NCBI GenBank assembly: GCA_900469345.1
Contig: UBWZ01000012.1
Coordinates: 62,001 to 126,000 of the forward strand
Direction of reading: 5' to 3'
Length of the DNA: 64,000 nucleotides
From: Hyphomicrobiales bacterium
GTDB taxonomy: Bacteria; Pseudomonadota; Alphaproteobacteria; Rhizobiales; Rhizobiaceae
The notes below the pieces were generated by a model, which saw only the letters and a list, made by a program, of their open reading frames with translations, was not told the DNA's origin and ran no database searches. Positions 9,397 through 17,428 of this stretch are shown here, piece by piece (the first letter of the stretch is position 1; each line of letters begins with the position of its first letter). A program made the position numbers and the translations under genes.

Positions 9397-9499
9397 TTCT
9401 GTCTTCCTCCCTGAAATACCAACCCGGACAAACGAGGGCCGGCACCAGAAGTTCCTCCGGTCCGCGCGAAAAGACAAGAGCCGCAAGGTCCCAAACGCA

Positions 9500-9528
9500 A
9501 AGAAGCCGCCGGGATTCGGCGGCTTCTT
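9500..9528 (-). terminator. Rho-independent terminator of the DUF1236 gene
   Basis: Stem AAGAAGCCGCC against GGCGGCTTCTT with a 7-nt loop; on the minus strand it runs into TTTG. It lies 18 nt after the stop of the DUF1236 gene. Confidence 0.8.
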
Positions 9529-9546
9529 GTCTCTTAGGCGGAAAGC

Positions 9547-9936
9547 TTACTCGACGATCTGCACGACGGTGTGCGTGCGCGGATCGACGATAACGCGCTG
9601 CTGGTTGACGACGGCATAGCCGTAGCCCGGCGCTTCCGGCACGGGCGACAGCACGACCTGCTGCGGGATCGGCTCACCGACCACGACCCGTTCCTGGACC
9701 ACCACGGACTGCTGCACCGGCTGCTGGCGGACGTAGGTCACGACGCGCTCCGGCGGCGGATCGATCGCAGTGCCGGCGGCAGCGCCGACGATGCCGCCGA
9801 CAGCCGCACCGATCGGGCCGCCGACGATCGCGCCGGTTACGGCACCGCCGACGGCACCATTGACCGTGCTCTGCTGGGCAGCGGCACTGCCGGCGATCAA
9901 CGCGACAGCACTGGAGATAAGGAGAAACTTTTTCAT
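9547..9936 (-). CDS. Secreted glycine-zipper protein with DUF1236 tail
   Basis: A 129-residue exported protein. Residues 1-20 are a Sec signal peptide ending AGSAAAQQ. Residues 25-60 are glycine/alanine rich with GxxxG repeats (GGAVTGAIVGGPIGAAVGG), a glycine-zipper that may pack in a membrane. The C-terminus (GYAVVNQQRVIVDPRTHTVV) matches DUF1236, a periplasmic family of unknown function common in rhizobia. The start at 9936 is the signal-peptide methionine, preceded by GGAAAC. It appears monocistronic, with its own terminator. Confidence 0.8.
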   Translation of the reverse strand: MKKFLLISSAVALIAGSAAAQQSTVNGAVGGAVTGAIVGGPIGAAVGGIVGAAAGTAIDPPPERVVTYVRQQPVQQSVVVQERVVVGEPIPQQVVLSPVPEAPGYGYAVVNQQRVIVDPRTHTVVQIVE

Positions 9937-10008
9937 GGCCCGTTTCCTTGGTTGAGGTGGCGACACAACGGGCATGCTGGCATTTGGTTCCTCGTCGCTT
10001 ACCTCTGT

Positions 10009-10398
10009 CTATTCAGTCCGTTGGCGGTACCTGTCGGCGTCGCCACCATCCCGCTCCGAGGGCACTGATTTCGCCTGCATCCGGTCGATCACGAGAAGCA
10101 GAACATCGGCACATTCCCGTACCGGTTCACCGGCCGGGCAGCTCAGATCGATCTTGGTCTGTCCGTCGTCGATGTGGAAGCGGGCACCACCCCCCTCGGC
10201 ATCGGTCTGATGCTCCATCCGCCATTCCTGCTTCGGCTCGCGCCCGCGACGGTCGGGTCTGCCGTCCGGCATGTCGCCGGCCGCATCGCGCGGTGAGGGG
10301 CGGTGCGGCGGCATGTCGATCACCGACTGGGCCATGGCGCCGCCGGCATCAAGAAATGCTGCAAGGGCGGCAATAGTCAAAAGGGCTTTCATCGTCAT
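10009..10398 (-). CDS. Hypothetical exported protein
   Basis: A 129-residue protein not matched to a known family. It begins with a clear signal peptide (MTMKALLTIAALAAFLDAGGAMAQ) and then a proline- and arginine-rich linker. A small domain of about 60 residues follows, with two cysteines (LSCPAGEPVRECADVL) that could form a disulfide in the periplasm. The start at 10398 or the ATG 6 nt downstream are both possible. It sits tail-to-head with the DUF1236 gene but is separated by 72 bp. Confidence 0.6.
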   Translation of the reverse strand: MTMKALLTIAALAAFLDAGGAMAQSVIDMPPHRPSPRDAAGDMPDGRPDRRGREPKQEWRMEHQTDAEGGGARFHIDDGQTKIDLSCPAGEPVRECADVLLLVIDRMQAKSVPSERDGGDADRYRQRTE

Positions 10399-10474
10399 TC
10401 TGCTCCAGCTGGATAGAACCAAACGCCAGGCAGGTGCGTGGTGGCACGCAGCTGCCTGGACGCAAGCTAGCTGA

Positions 10475-10756
10475 TCAGTCGCGTTCGCTGCGGCTGCCGG
10501 ACAGCAGAAGCGTCAGCACCGCACCAAGCGCCAGAGCACCAACCACGGCACCGGTTGCCGCAGTCGGGTTGCGCCGCATGGCGTTGGACAGGTCATAGCC
10601 TTCGCTGCGGAACTGGCGTGCAAGGTGGCGGGCATGCGGGCGAAGCGTGGTGGTGACGTCGGTCGCGGCCGAGCTTGCCTGCTTGACCAGCACGTGGCGC
10701 ATTTCGGAAAGCTGGTCGGCGAGACGGTCGAGATCGGAAAGGATATCGCGAGCCAT
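10475..10756 (-). CDS. Small membrane-anchored helical protein (ElaB/DUF883-like)
   Basis: A 93-residue protein. An amphipathic helical region (about 5-65, SDLDRLADQLSEMRHVLVKQ) is followed by one C-terminal transmembrane helix (AVVGALALGAVLTLLLSG) and a short charged tail. This matches the architecture of the ElaB/YqjD/DUF883 proteins, which are tail-anchored inner-membrane proteins and in E. coli bind ribosomes in stationary phase. The assignment rests on architecture, not clear sequence identity. The start at 10756 has GGAGGA 6 nt upstream. Confidence 0.65.
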   Translation of the reverse strand: MARDILSDLDRLADQLSEMRHVLVKQASSAATDVTTTLRPHARHLARQFRSEGYDLSNAMRRNPTAATGAVVGALALGAVLTLLLSGSRSERD

Positions 10757-10918
10757 GGAGGGTCCTCCTGTTGGGAGCAAATTGGATGCTGCGTTGCACC
10801 TATCAACGTCCGATCGGCGATGCGGTTCCTCGACATGACTGGCGGGTGAACGGGACCCTCACGCCCAATTCATGGTCGGCTCGGTATATTGAATCATCGG
10901 GAAACACAGGAGAGGGTC

Positions 10919-10993
10919 ATGCTCGCACGTCTATTCGTCACCATCGCATTGCTGTCGGGCATTTTCACGGTTGTTGGCCAGCTGGTCTTCTGA
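10919..10993 (+). CDS. 24-residue hydrophobic peptide
   Basis: An ATG at 10919 preceded by AGGAGAGGG opens a frame encoding MLARLFVTIALLSGIFTVVG plus four residues, a single predicted transmembrane helix. A GC-rich hairpin with a T tract follows 36 nt later, giving a complete transcription unit. Nothing is known of its function. The strong ribosome binding site and terminator are the reason for reporting it. Confidence 0.5.
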   Translation: MLARLFVTIALLSGIFTVVGQLVF

Positions 10994-11029
10994 ACCAAAG
11001 CCCTTCAAGACACGAACGGCGCCCGTCGA

Positions 11030-11050
11030 GCCCGCCTCGGCGGGCGTTTT
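11030..11050 (+). terminator. Rho-independent terminator after the small peptide gene
   Basis: GCCCGCC-TC-GGCGGGC stem followed by GTTTT. Confidence 0.75.
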
Positions 11051-11210
11051 GCGTGCAGGGAACGTCGCCGCAGCCCAATGCGATCTGACGGCGGTATCAC
11101 ACCACTGAGATTTCAGAGTGAGCGGCAAGTGTACGCTCGATGACCGAAACGCCATCGACGACCCGTCTTAGCGAGGCCGTACGTTTGTCACTATTATGGA
11201 TTGGAAGAAA

Positions 11211-11285
11211 TGGCTCCCCGGGCCGGATTCGAACCGGCGACCTGTCGATTAACAGTCGAATGCTCTACCGCTGAGCTACCAGGGA
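11211..11285 (-). tRNA. tRNA-Asn (GTT)
   Basis: The reverse complement folds as a full cloverleaf: a 7-bp acceptor stem (TCCCTGG with CCGGGGA, one G-U pair), a D-arm with AGCTCAGCGGTAGAGC, an anticodon loop containing GTT, the T-arm GGTTCGAATCC and an encoded CCA. The gene is intact. No integration repeat was seen beside it. Confidence 0.95.
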
Positions 11286-11476
11286 ACAACCGCGGCGGCC
11301 GCGGTGTGTGCGGCGGGTAATACAAATGCTTTTCCGTTTTGCCAAGCGCTTTTTCGAAAAAAATCGAACTTCCTTGCTTTATCCACCGTGGGCTCCCATC
11401 TCGCCTGCAAACACCGCGCAAGGATATCCCGTTTGGATCTACCCCGGGTTCCGCGAGGTCAAAGGAGATCAGCGGC

Positions 11477-11752
11477 GTGGCCGAAGCAGGAAAGACACGT
11501 AGGTTTGGACTTGATCCGAGGACCGGAAGGCTTCTCATTGCCGGGCGACAGCTTCCGTTGCCTCGCTCGCGCGTTGGCCGCATCGGCATAGGCTCCGGCC
11601 TCATCGCGGGCGGCATCCTCGGCTTCCTACCCATCCTGGGTTTCTGGATGGTGCCGCTCGGCTTGCTGGTTCTTTCCAACGATCTGGCGGTCGTTCGCCG
11701 CTGGAGGCGGCGCCTGTCCGTCTGGTGGGCACGGCGCAAGCGTGCCCGCTGA
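11477..11752 (+). CDS. Small membrane protein, rhizobial conserved hypothetical
   Basis: A 91-residue protein with an N-terminal basic region (FGLDPRTGRLLIAGRQLPLP). Two closely packed hydrophobic segments follow (about 33-70, including GGILGFLPILGFWMVPLGLL), then an arginine-rich tail. The PxxGFWMxPLG motif resembles a small PGPGW-type transmembrane family found in rhizobia; the function is unknown. The GTG start at 11477 is chosen because AAAGGAG lies 9 nt upstream and the residues before it are not conserved in style. Confidence 0.68.
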   Translation: MAEAGKTRRFGLDPRTGRLLIAGRQLPLPRSRVGRIGIGSGLIAGGILGFLPILGFWMVPLGLLVLSNDLAVVRRWRRRLSVWWARRKRAR

Positions 11753-11873
11753 AACCGCGAGCTAAAGCAACCTGCGCCGTCAGGCGAGCGCTGCCGGCAG
11801 ATGGCGGACGCAGGAACGCGAAGGGGGCAGGGAAGCCCCGGGGCAGGCGGATAAGCCCTCGTAAGCGTCCTGT

Positions 11874-11978
11874 CTACTTCGCCTGCAACCAGTGGTCATA
11901 GGCACCGCAGGCGAGAACGACTGCAAGTCCGGCGAGCACGATCGTGTCCATCGTGCTGATCAGGGATAGAATGGTCAT
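11874..11978 (-). CDS. 34-residue single-helix membrane peptide
   Basis: ATG at 11978 with AGAGGAG about 8 nt upstream encodes 34 residues with one hydrophobic helix (MDTIVLAGLAVVLACGAYDH) and a short C-terminal tail. No homologue is recognised. The evidence is the ribosome binding site and the membrane-helix composition. Confidence 0.42.
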   Translation of the reverse strand: MTILSLISTMDTIVLAGLAVVLACGAYDHWLQAK

Positions 11979-12140
11979 GCTGGCACTCCTCTACCGCATG
12001 GGGACGTGTCCGGCGCTCCCACGCCGCACAACGATGCGAATATATCACGCGCCGCCGGCATTTGCACGCGTCATGGCCATCCGCTGGCGCTTATCTCGCG
12101 AATCACTAAGATACCATCGGGGATTGAAGACGAGGGTCTG

Positions 12141-12450
12141 ATGGTTTTCACGGTGATAGAAGGGGGGGGCGGTCCGGGACCAGTCGGCCGCCGCGATCGA
12201 TGCCAGACCCAGCCGCAGCGATGTCGAACGCGAGGCGACACGAAGGCTGATGGCGATCAACTACCAGATGTGGAAACGCCGGGAGGCCGTTGCCGGCATG
12301 CCCATCCCGCGCGAAGTGAGATATCTGGCCATGCAGGTGAGGTTTGCGGCTCAGGCGATCGCTGCCCTCGAGCGGATTCCGCCCGATTTCCGGTCCGACT
12401 GTTACTGGCCGCCTCTCGACCAGGCGTCGGCGTTCAGAACAGGGCCATGA
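12141..12450 (+). pseudogene. Conserved hypothetical gene frameshifted at a G8 tract
   Basis: The ATG at 12141 begins MVFTVIEGG and then hits a run of eight G (12162-12169). Read as eight G, the frame continues as low-quality sequence past 12450. If one G is removed, it joins an open frame that ends at the TGA at 12448-12450. That frame has good coding character, including MAINYQMWKRREAVAG, PREVRYLAMQVRFAAQAIAAL and FRSDCYWPP. The reconstructed product is about 102 residues. The cause could be a sequencing indel, a true mutation or phase variation. The downstream frame alone could start at an ATG at 12250. Confidence 0.6.
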
Positions 12451-12550
12451 ACAGGTGCCCCACATAGAATATGCTGATAAGCGACGCGGCCGTCGCGAAC
12501 GCCAGTACGGCGTCGGAAACAGTGAGCTTCATGCTTCTTATCGCCGTCAT
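12434..12550 (-). CDS. 38-residue membrane peptide
   Basis: ATG at 12550 with AGAGGATC upstream encodes 38 residues: a short basic start (MTAIRSMK) and one hydrophobic helix (SDAVLAFATAASLISIFYVG). It converges with the frameshifted gene and overlaps its end by 17 bp. Function unknown. Confidence 0.45.
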   Translation of the reverse strand: MTAIRSMKLTVSDAVLAFATAASLISIFYVGHLFMALF

Positions 12551-13094
12551 GGCGATCCTCTGATAGGAACGAAGCGGCAACATCGCCGCTGTTCACAGTT
12601 CTAGAGGTAAAAAATTACCAAACCGCTGAAGAGCTTCCTTAATATTCCGTTGCAGTTGTGCCAGTCGCCCAGGTCCAGTCGCCCAGGCCCAGTCGCTGAG
12701 GGTTGGGCATCTGTGCTGGCACATTGCGGTGCAGCGGCCGCTTTGGCTGATGCCACACGTCTCGCCACACCACCGTGAGATGCCCCAAATCAAGCAGACC
12801 TGGCCCGGGCGACGCTGCGCGAGCAACCGGGCGCAACCGCGAAGATCTCGAGAGCTCTGTAACCCCAAGAAAGCATACCCAGTAATATTTGGGGGTTGTT
12901 TGGATTTGTTATTTTGAGCGTGATTTTTTAACGCCGTGTTTACTACGCATATTCCACATTGCAATTCCAGGCTGCAGCCCTCCGCCATGACGGCGAACTC
13001 AATTTTCGCTGCGCAATCCAGCCACGTTTCGCTTCCTTTCCTGCTCGGGGCCGCCGGCCCCAGGCATTGTTTCTCTGCGCCCAGGGCTTCTCGC
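12551..13094. other. Long non-coding stretch upstream of the flagellin gene
   Basis: About 540 bp with no supported gene. It holds a three-copy 14-bp tandem repeat (12661-12702), an AACCCC/GGGGTT inverted repeat around 12858-12899 and AT-rich sequence from about 12900 to 12930 that could contain the flagellin promoter. No consensus flagellar promoter could be placed with confidence. Confidence 0.5.
12661..12702 (+). repeat. 14-bp tandem repeat, three copies
   Basis: Copies are CCAGTCGCCCAGGT, CCAGTCGCCCAGGC and CCAGTCGCTGAGGG, head to tail. The first two differ by one base; the third by three to four. The length is not a multiple of three and it lies in non-coding sequence. Confidence 0.8.
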
Positions 13095-14894
13095 GTGACC
13101 AGTGTTCTCACCAATATTTCCTCCATGGCCGCTCTTCAAACGCTCCGCTCGGTCAATTCCAGCCTTCAAAAGACGCAGGATCAGGTCGGTTCTGGCCTGC
13201 GTGTGCAGATTGCGGCGGACAATGTCGCCTACTGGTCCATCGCGACCACCATGCGGTCCGACGGCAAAGCGATTTCCGCCGCAGGCGATGCACTCAGTCT
13301 CGGGGCGGCGAAGGTCGATACCGCCTATGAGGGAATGGATGCCGTCAGTGACGTGTTGTCCGAGTTCAAGGCAAAGCTTGTGGCAGCCAAGGAACCCAGC
13401 ATCGACAAAGTTCAGGTTCAAAACGAGCTGGAGCAATTGAAGAAGCAGGTCCTCAGCATCGCACAGGGGGCAAGCTTCAGCGGCGAAAATTGGCTGAGCA
13501 CGGATGTCGAGGATATCAACGACAGCGATCAGGATGTCGCAACGGTCGTCTCGTCCTTTACCCGCAACCCCGACGCCACCGTGTCCGTCAATACGGCCAG
13601 AACCCATCTCGCCGAGGTGTCGCTGTTCAACAGCACCGGCGGCGGGCTCCTCCAATCCGATACGCGCAACATGAGGACGCTGGGCGGCATACGCCTCGGA
13701 GAGCCCACTCGCGCGTCCGACGGATCCACTTACCTTTATCCCAGCAACATTCGGAGTGGCACGGGCGGAAGCTTCACCGTCACGTTCAGCGGCCCTCTGG
13801 TCTTCGACGATCCTGCAGATCAGATCGCCTTCGATATCACCGTCGATGCCGACGACCAGAGCGTCTTGCCGGGGCCGTACGAGGCCGGCAAGACGACGAG
13901 CATTTCCATTACCCGCTCTACGCTTGACGCCTATGACGCGGCCTATAGCGGCGACAACCTGAACGGCCGGATCACCACCTACAAGCAGTATGTCGACGTA
14001 TTGAATTACGCATTCCAGCAGCAGGGTTCGGATGCCTCGGCCAACCGGATCTACCGATACAACGGCGCGACGCAACAACCCGAATATATCGAGAATGCCA
14101 TCGAAATCGCCACAAACGAGAGCTCCGGACTGGACGGCTCCTATGTCGGCATCACCGGCTTTACCTCCAATGTCGGGTCCGGTGGTCTCGGCAATTTTGC
14201 TGATTACGGGGATCGCAGTCAGCAGATGGTCCTGGCGTTCTCGCCGTTTGAAGTGTTCAAGGACGGCGACGACCCGAATGGCGTCACGGTCGACTTTAAC
14301 TTCGGCGTCAACCGCCAGAGTGCAAAGCATTACTCGTTCGACCGAACCTATGTGAACGACCTGCTGGGTCGGGACACCGGCAAGATCGAGACTGCGGACG
14401 AGATGGTCACGGTGCTGCAATCGCTGCTGGCCAGTGACTGGCCGGATGTAACGATCGCCAACAACGGAAGCGGCGGCATCGCGGTGTCGTCCAACGTCAA
14501 TCCGGATCGGTCGCAGGGCTTCAAAACATCCATCGGCTTCACCGACATCGCCGTCAGCATCGAGCCGATCTCGGACATGAATTTTCTCGATATCGACATC
14601 GCCTCAAATCCGGAGATGATCGATTCCTTTATAAGCTACATCGACGAGCGGCAGGCCGAGGTCATCAACGGTGCCGCCGTCCTCGGTGCGCTGAGCACGC
14701 GCATCGAGTTTCAGATGGACTACGCCGGGAAACTCATGGACAGCATTGACGAGGGCGTGAGCCGCCTGGTCGATACGGACATGGAGGAGGCGTCGTCCAG
14801 GCTGGCGGCACTGCAGACACAGCAGCAGCTTGCCGTCCGTTCGCTGTCGATTGCCAATGCCTCGTCAGACGGTCTCCTGACGCTCTTCCAGTAG
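13095..14894 (+). CDS. Flagellin, long-type, isolated from other flagellar genes
   Basis: Flagellar filament subunit of 599 residues. The N-terminal D0/D1 helices (TSVLTNISSMAALQTLRSVN, VGSGLRVQIAADNVAYWSIA) and C-terminal helices (MEEASSRLAALQTQQQLAVR, SLSIANASSDGLLTLF) are canonical rhizobial flagellin. The central 150-500 region is a long variable surface domain, so the protein is longer than the common 320-430-residue rhizobial flagellins. The GTG at 13095 gives the standard N-terminus. No Shine-Dalgarno sequence is visible, and open frame extends to 12936. No other flagellar gene is in the window. Confidence 0.88.
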   Translation: MTSVLTNISSMAALQTLRSVNSSLQKTQDQVGSGLRVQIAADNVAYWSIATTMRSDGKAISAAGDALSLGAAKVDTAYEGMDAVSDVLSEFKAKLVAAKEPSIDKVQVQNELEQLKKQVLSIAQGASFSGENWLSTDVEDINDSDQDVATVVSSFTRNPDATVSVNTARTHLAEVSLFNSTGGGLLQSDTRNMRTLGGIRLGEPTRASDGSTYLYPSNIRSGTGGSFTVTFSGPLVFDDPADQIAFDITVDADDQSVLPGPYEAGKTTSISITRSTLDAYDAAYSGDNLNGRITTYKQYVDVLNYAFQQQGSDASANRIYRYNGATQQPEYIENAIEIATNESSGLDGSYVGITGFTSNVGSGGLGNFADYGDRSQQMVLAFSPFEVFKDGDDPNGVTVDFNFGVNRQSAKHYSFDRTYVNDLLGRDTGKIETADEMVTVLQSLLASDWPDVTIANNGSGGIAVSSNVNPDRSQGFKTSIGFTDIAVSIEPISDMNFLDIDIASNPEMIDSFISYIDERQAEVINGAAVLGALSTRIEFQMDYAGKLMDSIDEGVSRLVDTDMEEASSRLAALQTQQQLAVRSLSIANASSDGLLTLFQ

Positions 14895-14932
14895 GGCAGG
14901 GACAGACGCGTCCATGCTGAAAGACAAGACTG

Positions 14933-14958
14933 GCTGACGCTTCGAAAGGAGCGTCAGC
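14933..14958 (+). terminator. Possible flagellin terminator hairpin
   Basis: Stem GCTGACGCT against AGCGTCAGC, 39 nt after the flagellin stop, without a T tract. It may be a weak terminator or an mRNA 3' stabiliser. Confidence 0.45.
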
Positions 14959-15020
14959 GCGCCAGGCCACGCAACCGCGGCGTGCCTTGCCAGAATCACT
15001 AGAGATATCGAAGGAAAAAG

Positions 15021-15065
15021 GTGGAGGCCTCGCCCGGAATCGAACCGGGGTGCAAGGATTTGCAG
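15021..15065. repeat. attL: 45-bp copy of the 3' part of tRNA-Cys
   Basis: Identical over 45 of 45 bases to 33176-33220. It covers the tRNA-Cys sequence from the anticodon loop to the encoded CCA plus one flanking base. The tRNA 5' half is absent here, so this is a remnant, not a gene. Confidence 0.95.
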
Positions 15066-15197
15066 GCTGCCCAGTACAACCGTACCTCTCTTTAGGACTA
15101 CATCTATCGCTTGAACGAACAGGCTTTTCCTTGACCAATGGTCCTTGCACCTTTACGAAAATGTATGCAAAAACGCGTGCCTGGGACTCGTGTAGGG

Positions 15198-16406
15198 ATG
15201 CAAAGTATGGGGACTCAATTAAGGCTGACCGCAGAGATCGTGAAGGGCCTTCCGGCAGATGGCCGGGATCGCATTGTCTTCGACGATTTGGTCAAAGGAT
15301 TTGGCGTCCGTGTCACAGCAACCGGGACGAAGATATTCATTGCCCAGCGCCGGGTCGGCGGGAAGTCGCTAAGGCTTTCAATCGGCAAGTTTCCAGAGAC
15401 GTCCGTTCTCAAAGCACGAGAGGAGGCGAGGACCCTTCTTTCCAGCATGGCCACAGGTGAGGATCCAAGAAAAACAAAAGTGGAGGTGCCAAGCGACGCG
15501 CTGGCGCCGATGTTGTTCTCGGAGGCTGTAGACAATTGGCTTCAGAACCATGTCCGGGTGAAGCTGAAGCCGCTTACCGTCCGAGATTACGAAAAGATCA
15601 GCACAGACCTCAAGGCGCGCTTCGAAGGCCGTCCGCTATCCACCATCACGAAAGATGATGCTCGGTCTCTTCACGCCTCGATGAGCAAGACACCACGTCG
15701 GGCAAATTACTACTTGGCCGTCCTGAACGCGATCTGCTCCTTCAACGATCACCCACCCGTGGCGACCAAAGTGAAGCGGTACCGTGAAGGTAAGCGCGAG
15801 CGGATCATGACCGCAAAGGAACTGGAGGCAGCATTCGCAGCTATCCAAACCGCAGAAGCTGAGAAGAAGCTTTCGGTTTGGGCATGCGGAGCACTCCGGT
15901 TTGCGTTGCTGACGGGTGCGCGGCCCGCTGAGATCAAAGCCATCGAGTGGCGTCATCTGGATCACGACCGGCAGAGGGTTGTGCTCGAGGATTCGAAAGC
16001 GAACAGACAACGCATCATTTACACCAATGCTGCCGCCTGGACCGTCTTAACAAGCGTGCCGCGTTTCGGAAAGTTTGTCTTTGCAGGTTCGGAGAAAAAC
16101 ACCGCCTATGCGCGGATAGCGAATGGATGGCTGGTGGTGCGCAAGCTTGCTGGTTTGCCCGACGTGCGGCTCTACGATGCGCGGCACACATTTGCCTCTG
16201 AAGCAGCTATGGCCGGCCACAACTTGCCGATGATCGGGACTCTCCTTGGTCATACCGTCCCAGCCACCACGCAGCGGTATGTCCACTTGGTGGACGATCC
16301 AGCTTCCAAAGCTTCTCAGGACGTGGGTGATCGAATGGCGGCCGCTATGGCGGGTGCGGCGAAGAGTGCAGGCGCCACGCCATTGAAGCGGCGAAAAAAT
16401 GGATGA
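15198..16406 (+). CDS. Tyrosine recombinase (integrase), P4-type
   Basis: A 402-residue site-specific recombinase that would integrate and excise the element at tRNA-Cys. The N-terminal DUF4102-like arm-binding domain (about 10-95, FGVRVTATGTKIFIAQRRVG) is followed by a SAM-like core-binding domain (about 105-200). The catalytic domain has Arg242 (TGARPAEI), Lys267, Arg329 (YDARHTFAS), His352 (LLGH) and the nucleophile Tyr361 (TQRYVHL). The position usually occupied by the first His of HxxR is Tyr326. The start at 15198 follows GTAGGG; 15138 and 15207 are alternatives. It lies 132 bp inside attL. Confidence 0.92.
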   Translation: MQSMGTQLRLTAEIVKGLPADGRDRIVFDDLVKGFGVRVTATGTKIFIAQRRVGGKSLRLSIGKFPETSVLKAREEARTLLSSMATGEDPRKTKVEVPSDALAPMLFSEAVDNWLQNHVRVKLKPLTVRDYEKISTDLKARFEGRPLSTITKDDARSLHASMSKTPRRANYYLAVLNAICSFNDHPPVATKVKRYREGKRERIMTAKELEAAFAAIQTAEAEKKLSVWACGALRFALLTGARPAEIKAIEWRHLDHDRQRVVLEDSKANRQRIIYTNAAAWTVLTSVPRFGKFVFAGSEKNTAYARIANGWLVVRKLAGLPDVRLYDARHTFASEAAMAGHNLPMIGTLLGHTVPATTQRYVHLVDDPASKASQDVGDRMAAAMAGAAKSAGATPLKRRKNG

Positions 16407-17133
16407 GGTCGCGGAGAGATCGCACGGCTTCCCTGCGCCATGCAGCACTGAGCTGCTTGCCGTGGTGGAAAAGCATTTGCCACAACGCCGGCTAGCGATC
16501 GACCTTGTATCGGCCTGCGACTATGACGTCCGCCACGCATGCTATCAGCTTCAGTCCACGACCTTGCGCAAATCCTCTGGCAACTCCGTCCGCGACGTCT
16601 CCTTTGACCGCCGCAGCCCCGCCACGCTCTTTCAACGTCAGATAGACGCTATCGCTAGGGCAGATAGGTGGGCCTACCTGAAAGCGGCCGCGGAGGGCAC
16701 CGAACATGTCCGCAGTATTCGTCGACAGGCGGTAGAGCAGCTGGACGCATGGGAGCAAGCCTCGTGCACGTCTCATCTTGCTGCTTTGGCAATTGGCCCA
16801 GATAATTGCGAAAATCCCAGTTGGGCACTCGAGCAAAAGATCCTAGAGAAAGCAAAGAGCTTGTCCTCCGCTGGCCGACCGACCAACGAATGGACCGATG
16901 AGGCATGCATCCATCTCCTCGAGCTCTGGGCGGTTCTCAGTGAACAGCGGCCGCGTGGTCCAGGTCGCGAGCCAAAGAAGGGCTTTGACGCTACAGCGAC
17001 GCTGCCAGCGTTCCTTAGAGACGCGTTAATGGTCTATCGACATTGCGGACTTGGCGCTCATGCATGGCCTGGTACCAAGGAGAAGGCCTGGTCACGCATC
17101 CTTAGGCGGTACCGCGAAGAATTTTCGGCTTAG
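16399..17133 (+). CDS. Hypothetical protein of the element
   Basis: A 244-residue protein with no family recognised. It overlaps the integrase stop by 8 nt, suggesting coupled translation. It is soluble and mostly helical, with a tryptophan-rich C-terminal third (HAWPGTKEKAWSRILRRY). The segment WTDEACIHLLELWAVLSE followed by a proline/glycine-rich linker resembles small phage accessory proteins, but no function can be given. Codon use is mixed compared with the surrounding chromosome. Confidence 0.6.
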   Translation: MDEVAERSHGFPAPCSTELLAVVEKHLPQRRLAIDLVSACDYDVRHACYQLQSTTLRKSSGNSVRDVSFDRRSPATLFQRQIDAIARADRWAYLKAAAEGTEHVRSIRRQAVEQLDAWEQASCTSHLAALAIGPDNCENPSWALEQKILEKAKSLSSAGRPTNEWTDEACIHLLELWAVLSEQRPRGPGREPKKGFDATATLPAFLRDALMVYRHCGLGAHAWPGTKEKAWSRILRRYREEFSA

Positions 17134-17224
17134 GCAAAAAACCGACATTAATGGTGGCGACGGCTCCCGCCGGTTTCGGCGATTGTCCCTTGCATCGGAA
17201 ACGATCAAGAAAGGACAGACGAAA

Positions 17225-17428
17225 ATGCTCGACGACATGGTCGATGAGGACGAGGCAGCCGCAGCTTTAGGTCAGAAAAAAGAAACGCTGACTGTTTGGC
17301 GAACCCGAGGCCGGGGACCGGCGTATCACAAAATAGGCCGCAGAGTCTTGTATTCGCGCGCGGATTTGCAGGTCTACTTGCAAGGCTGCCGGGTCATTCC
17401 AACCGCGCCACGGGGAGGGGACAAATGA
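17225..17428 (+). CDS. Excisionase-like HTH DNA-binding protein
   Basis: A 67-residue protein that is almost entirely one winged HTH: DEDEAAAALGQKKETLTVWR followed by RGRGPAYHKIGRRVLYSRAD, the pattern of the MerR-like excisionase family (HTH_17). It would bend DNA at att sites or act as an early regulator. AAAGGACAG precedes the start. It ends in an ATGA overlap with the next gene. Its position close to the integrase supports a recombination directionality factor, but a transcription factor is equally possible. Confidence 0.75.
   Translation: MLDDMVDEDEAAAALGQKKETLTVWRTRGRGPAYHKIGRRVLYSRADLQVYLQGCRVIPTAPRGGDK

Noticed and set aside
12999..14420. A 473-codon open frame antisense to the flagellin gene
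   Set aside because: Flagellin ends are canonical; the antisense frame lacks a ribosome binding site and known motifs.
15021..15065. A second tRNA-Cys gene
   Set aside because: Only the 3' part, from the anticodon loop onward, is present; it is the attL remnant.
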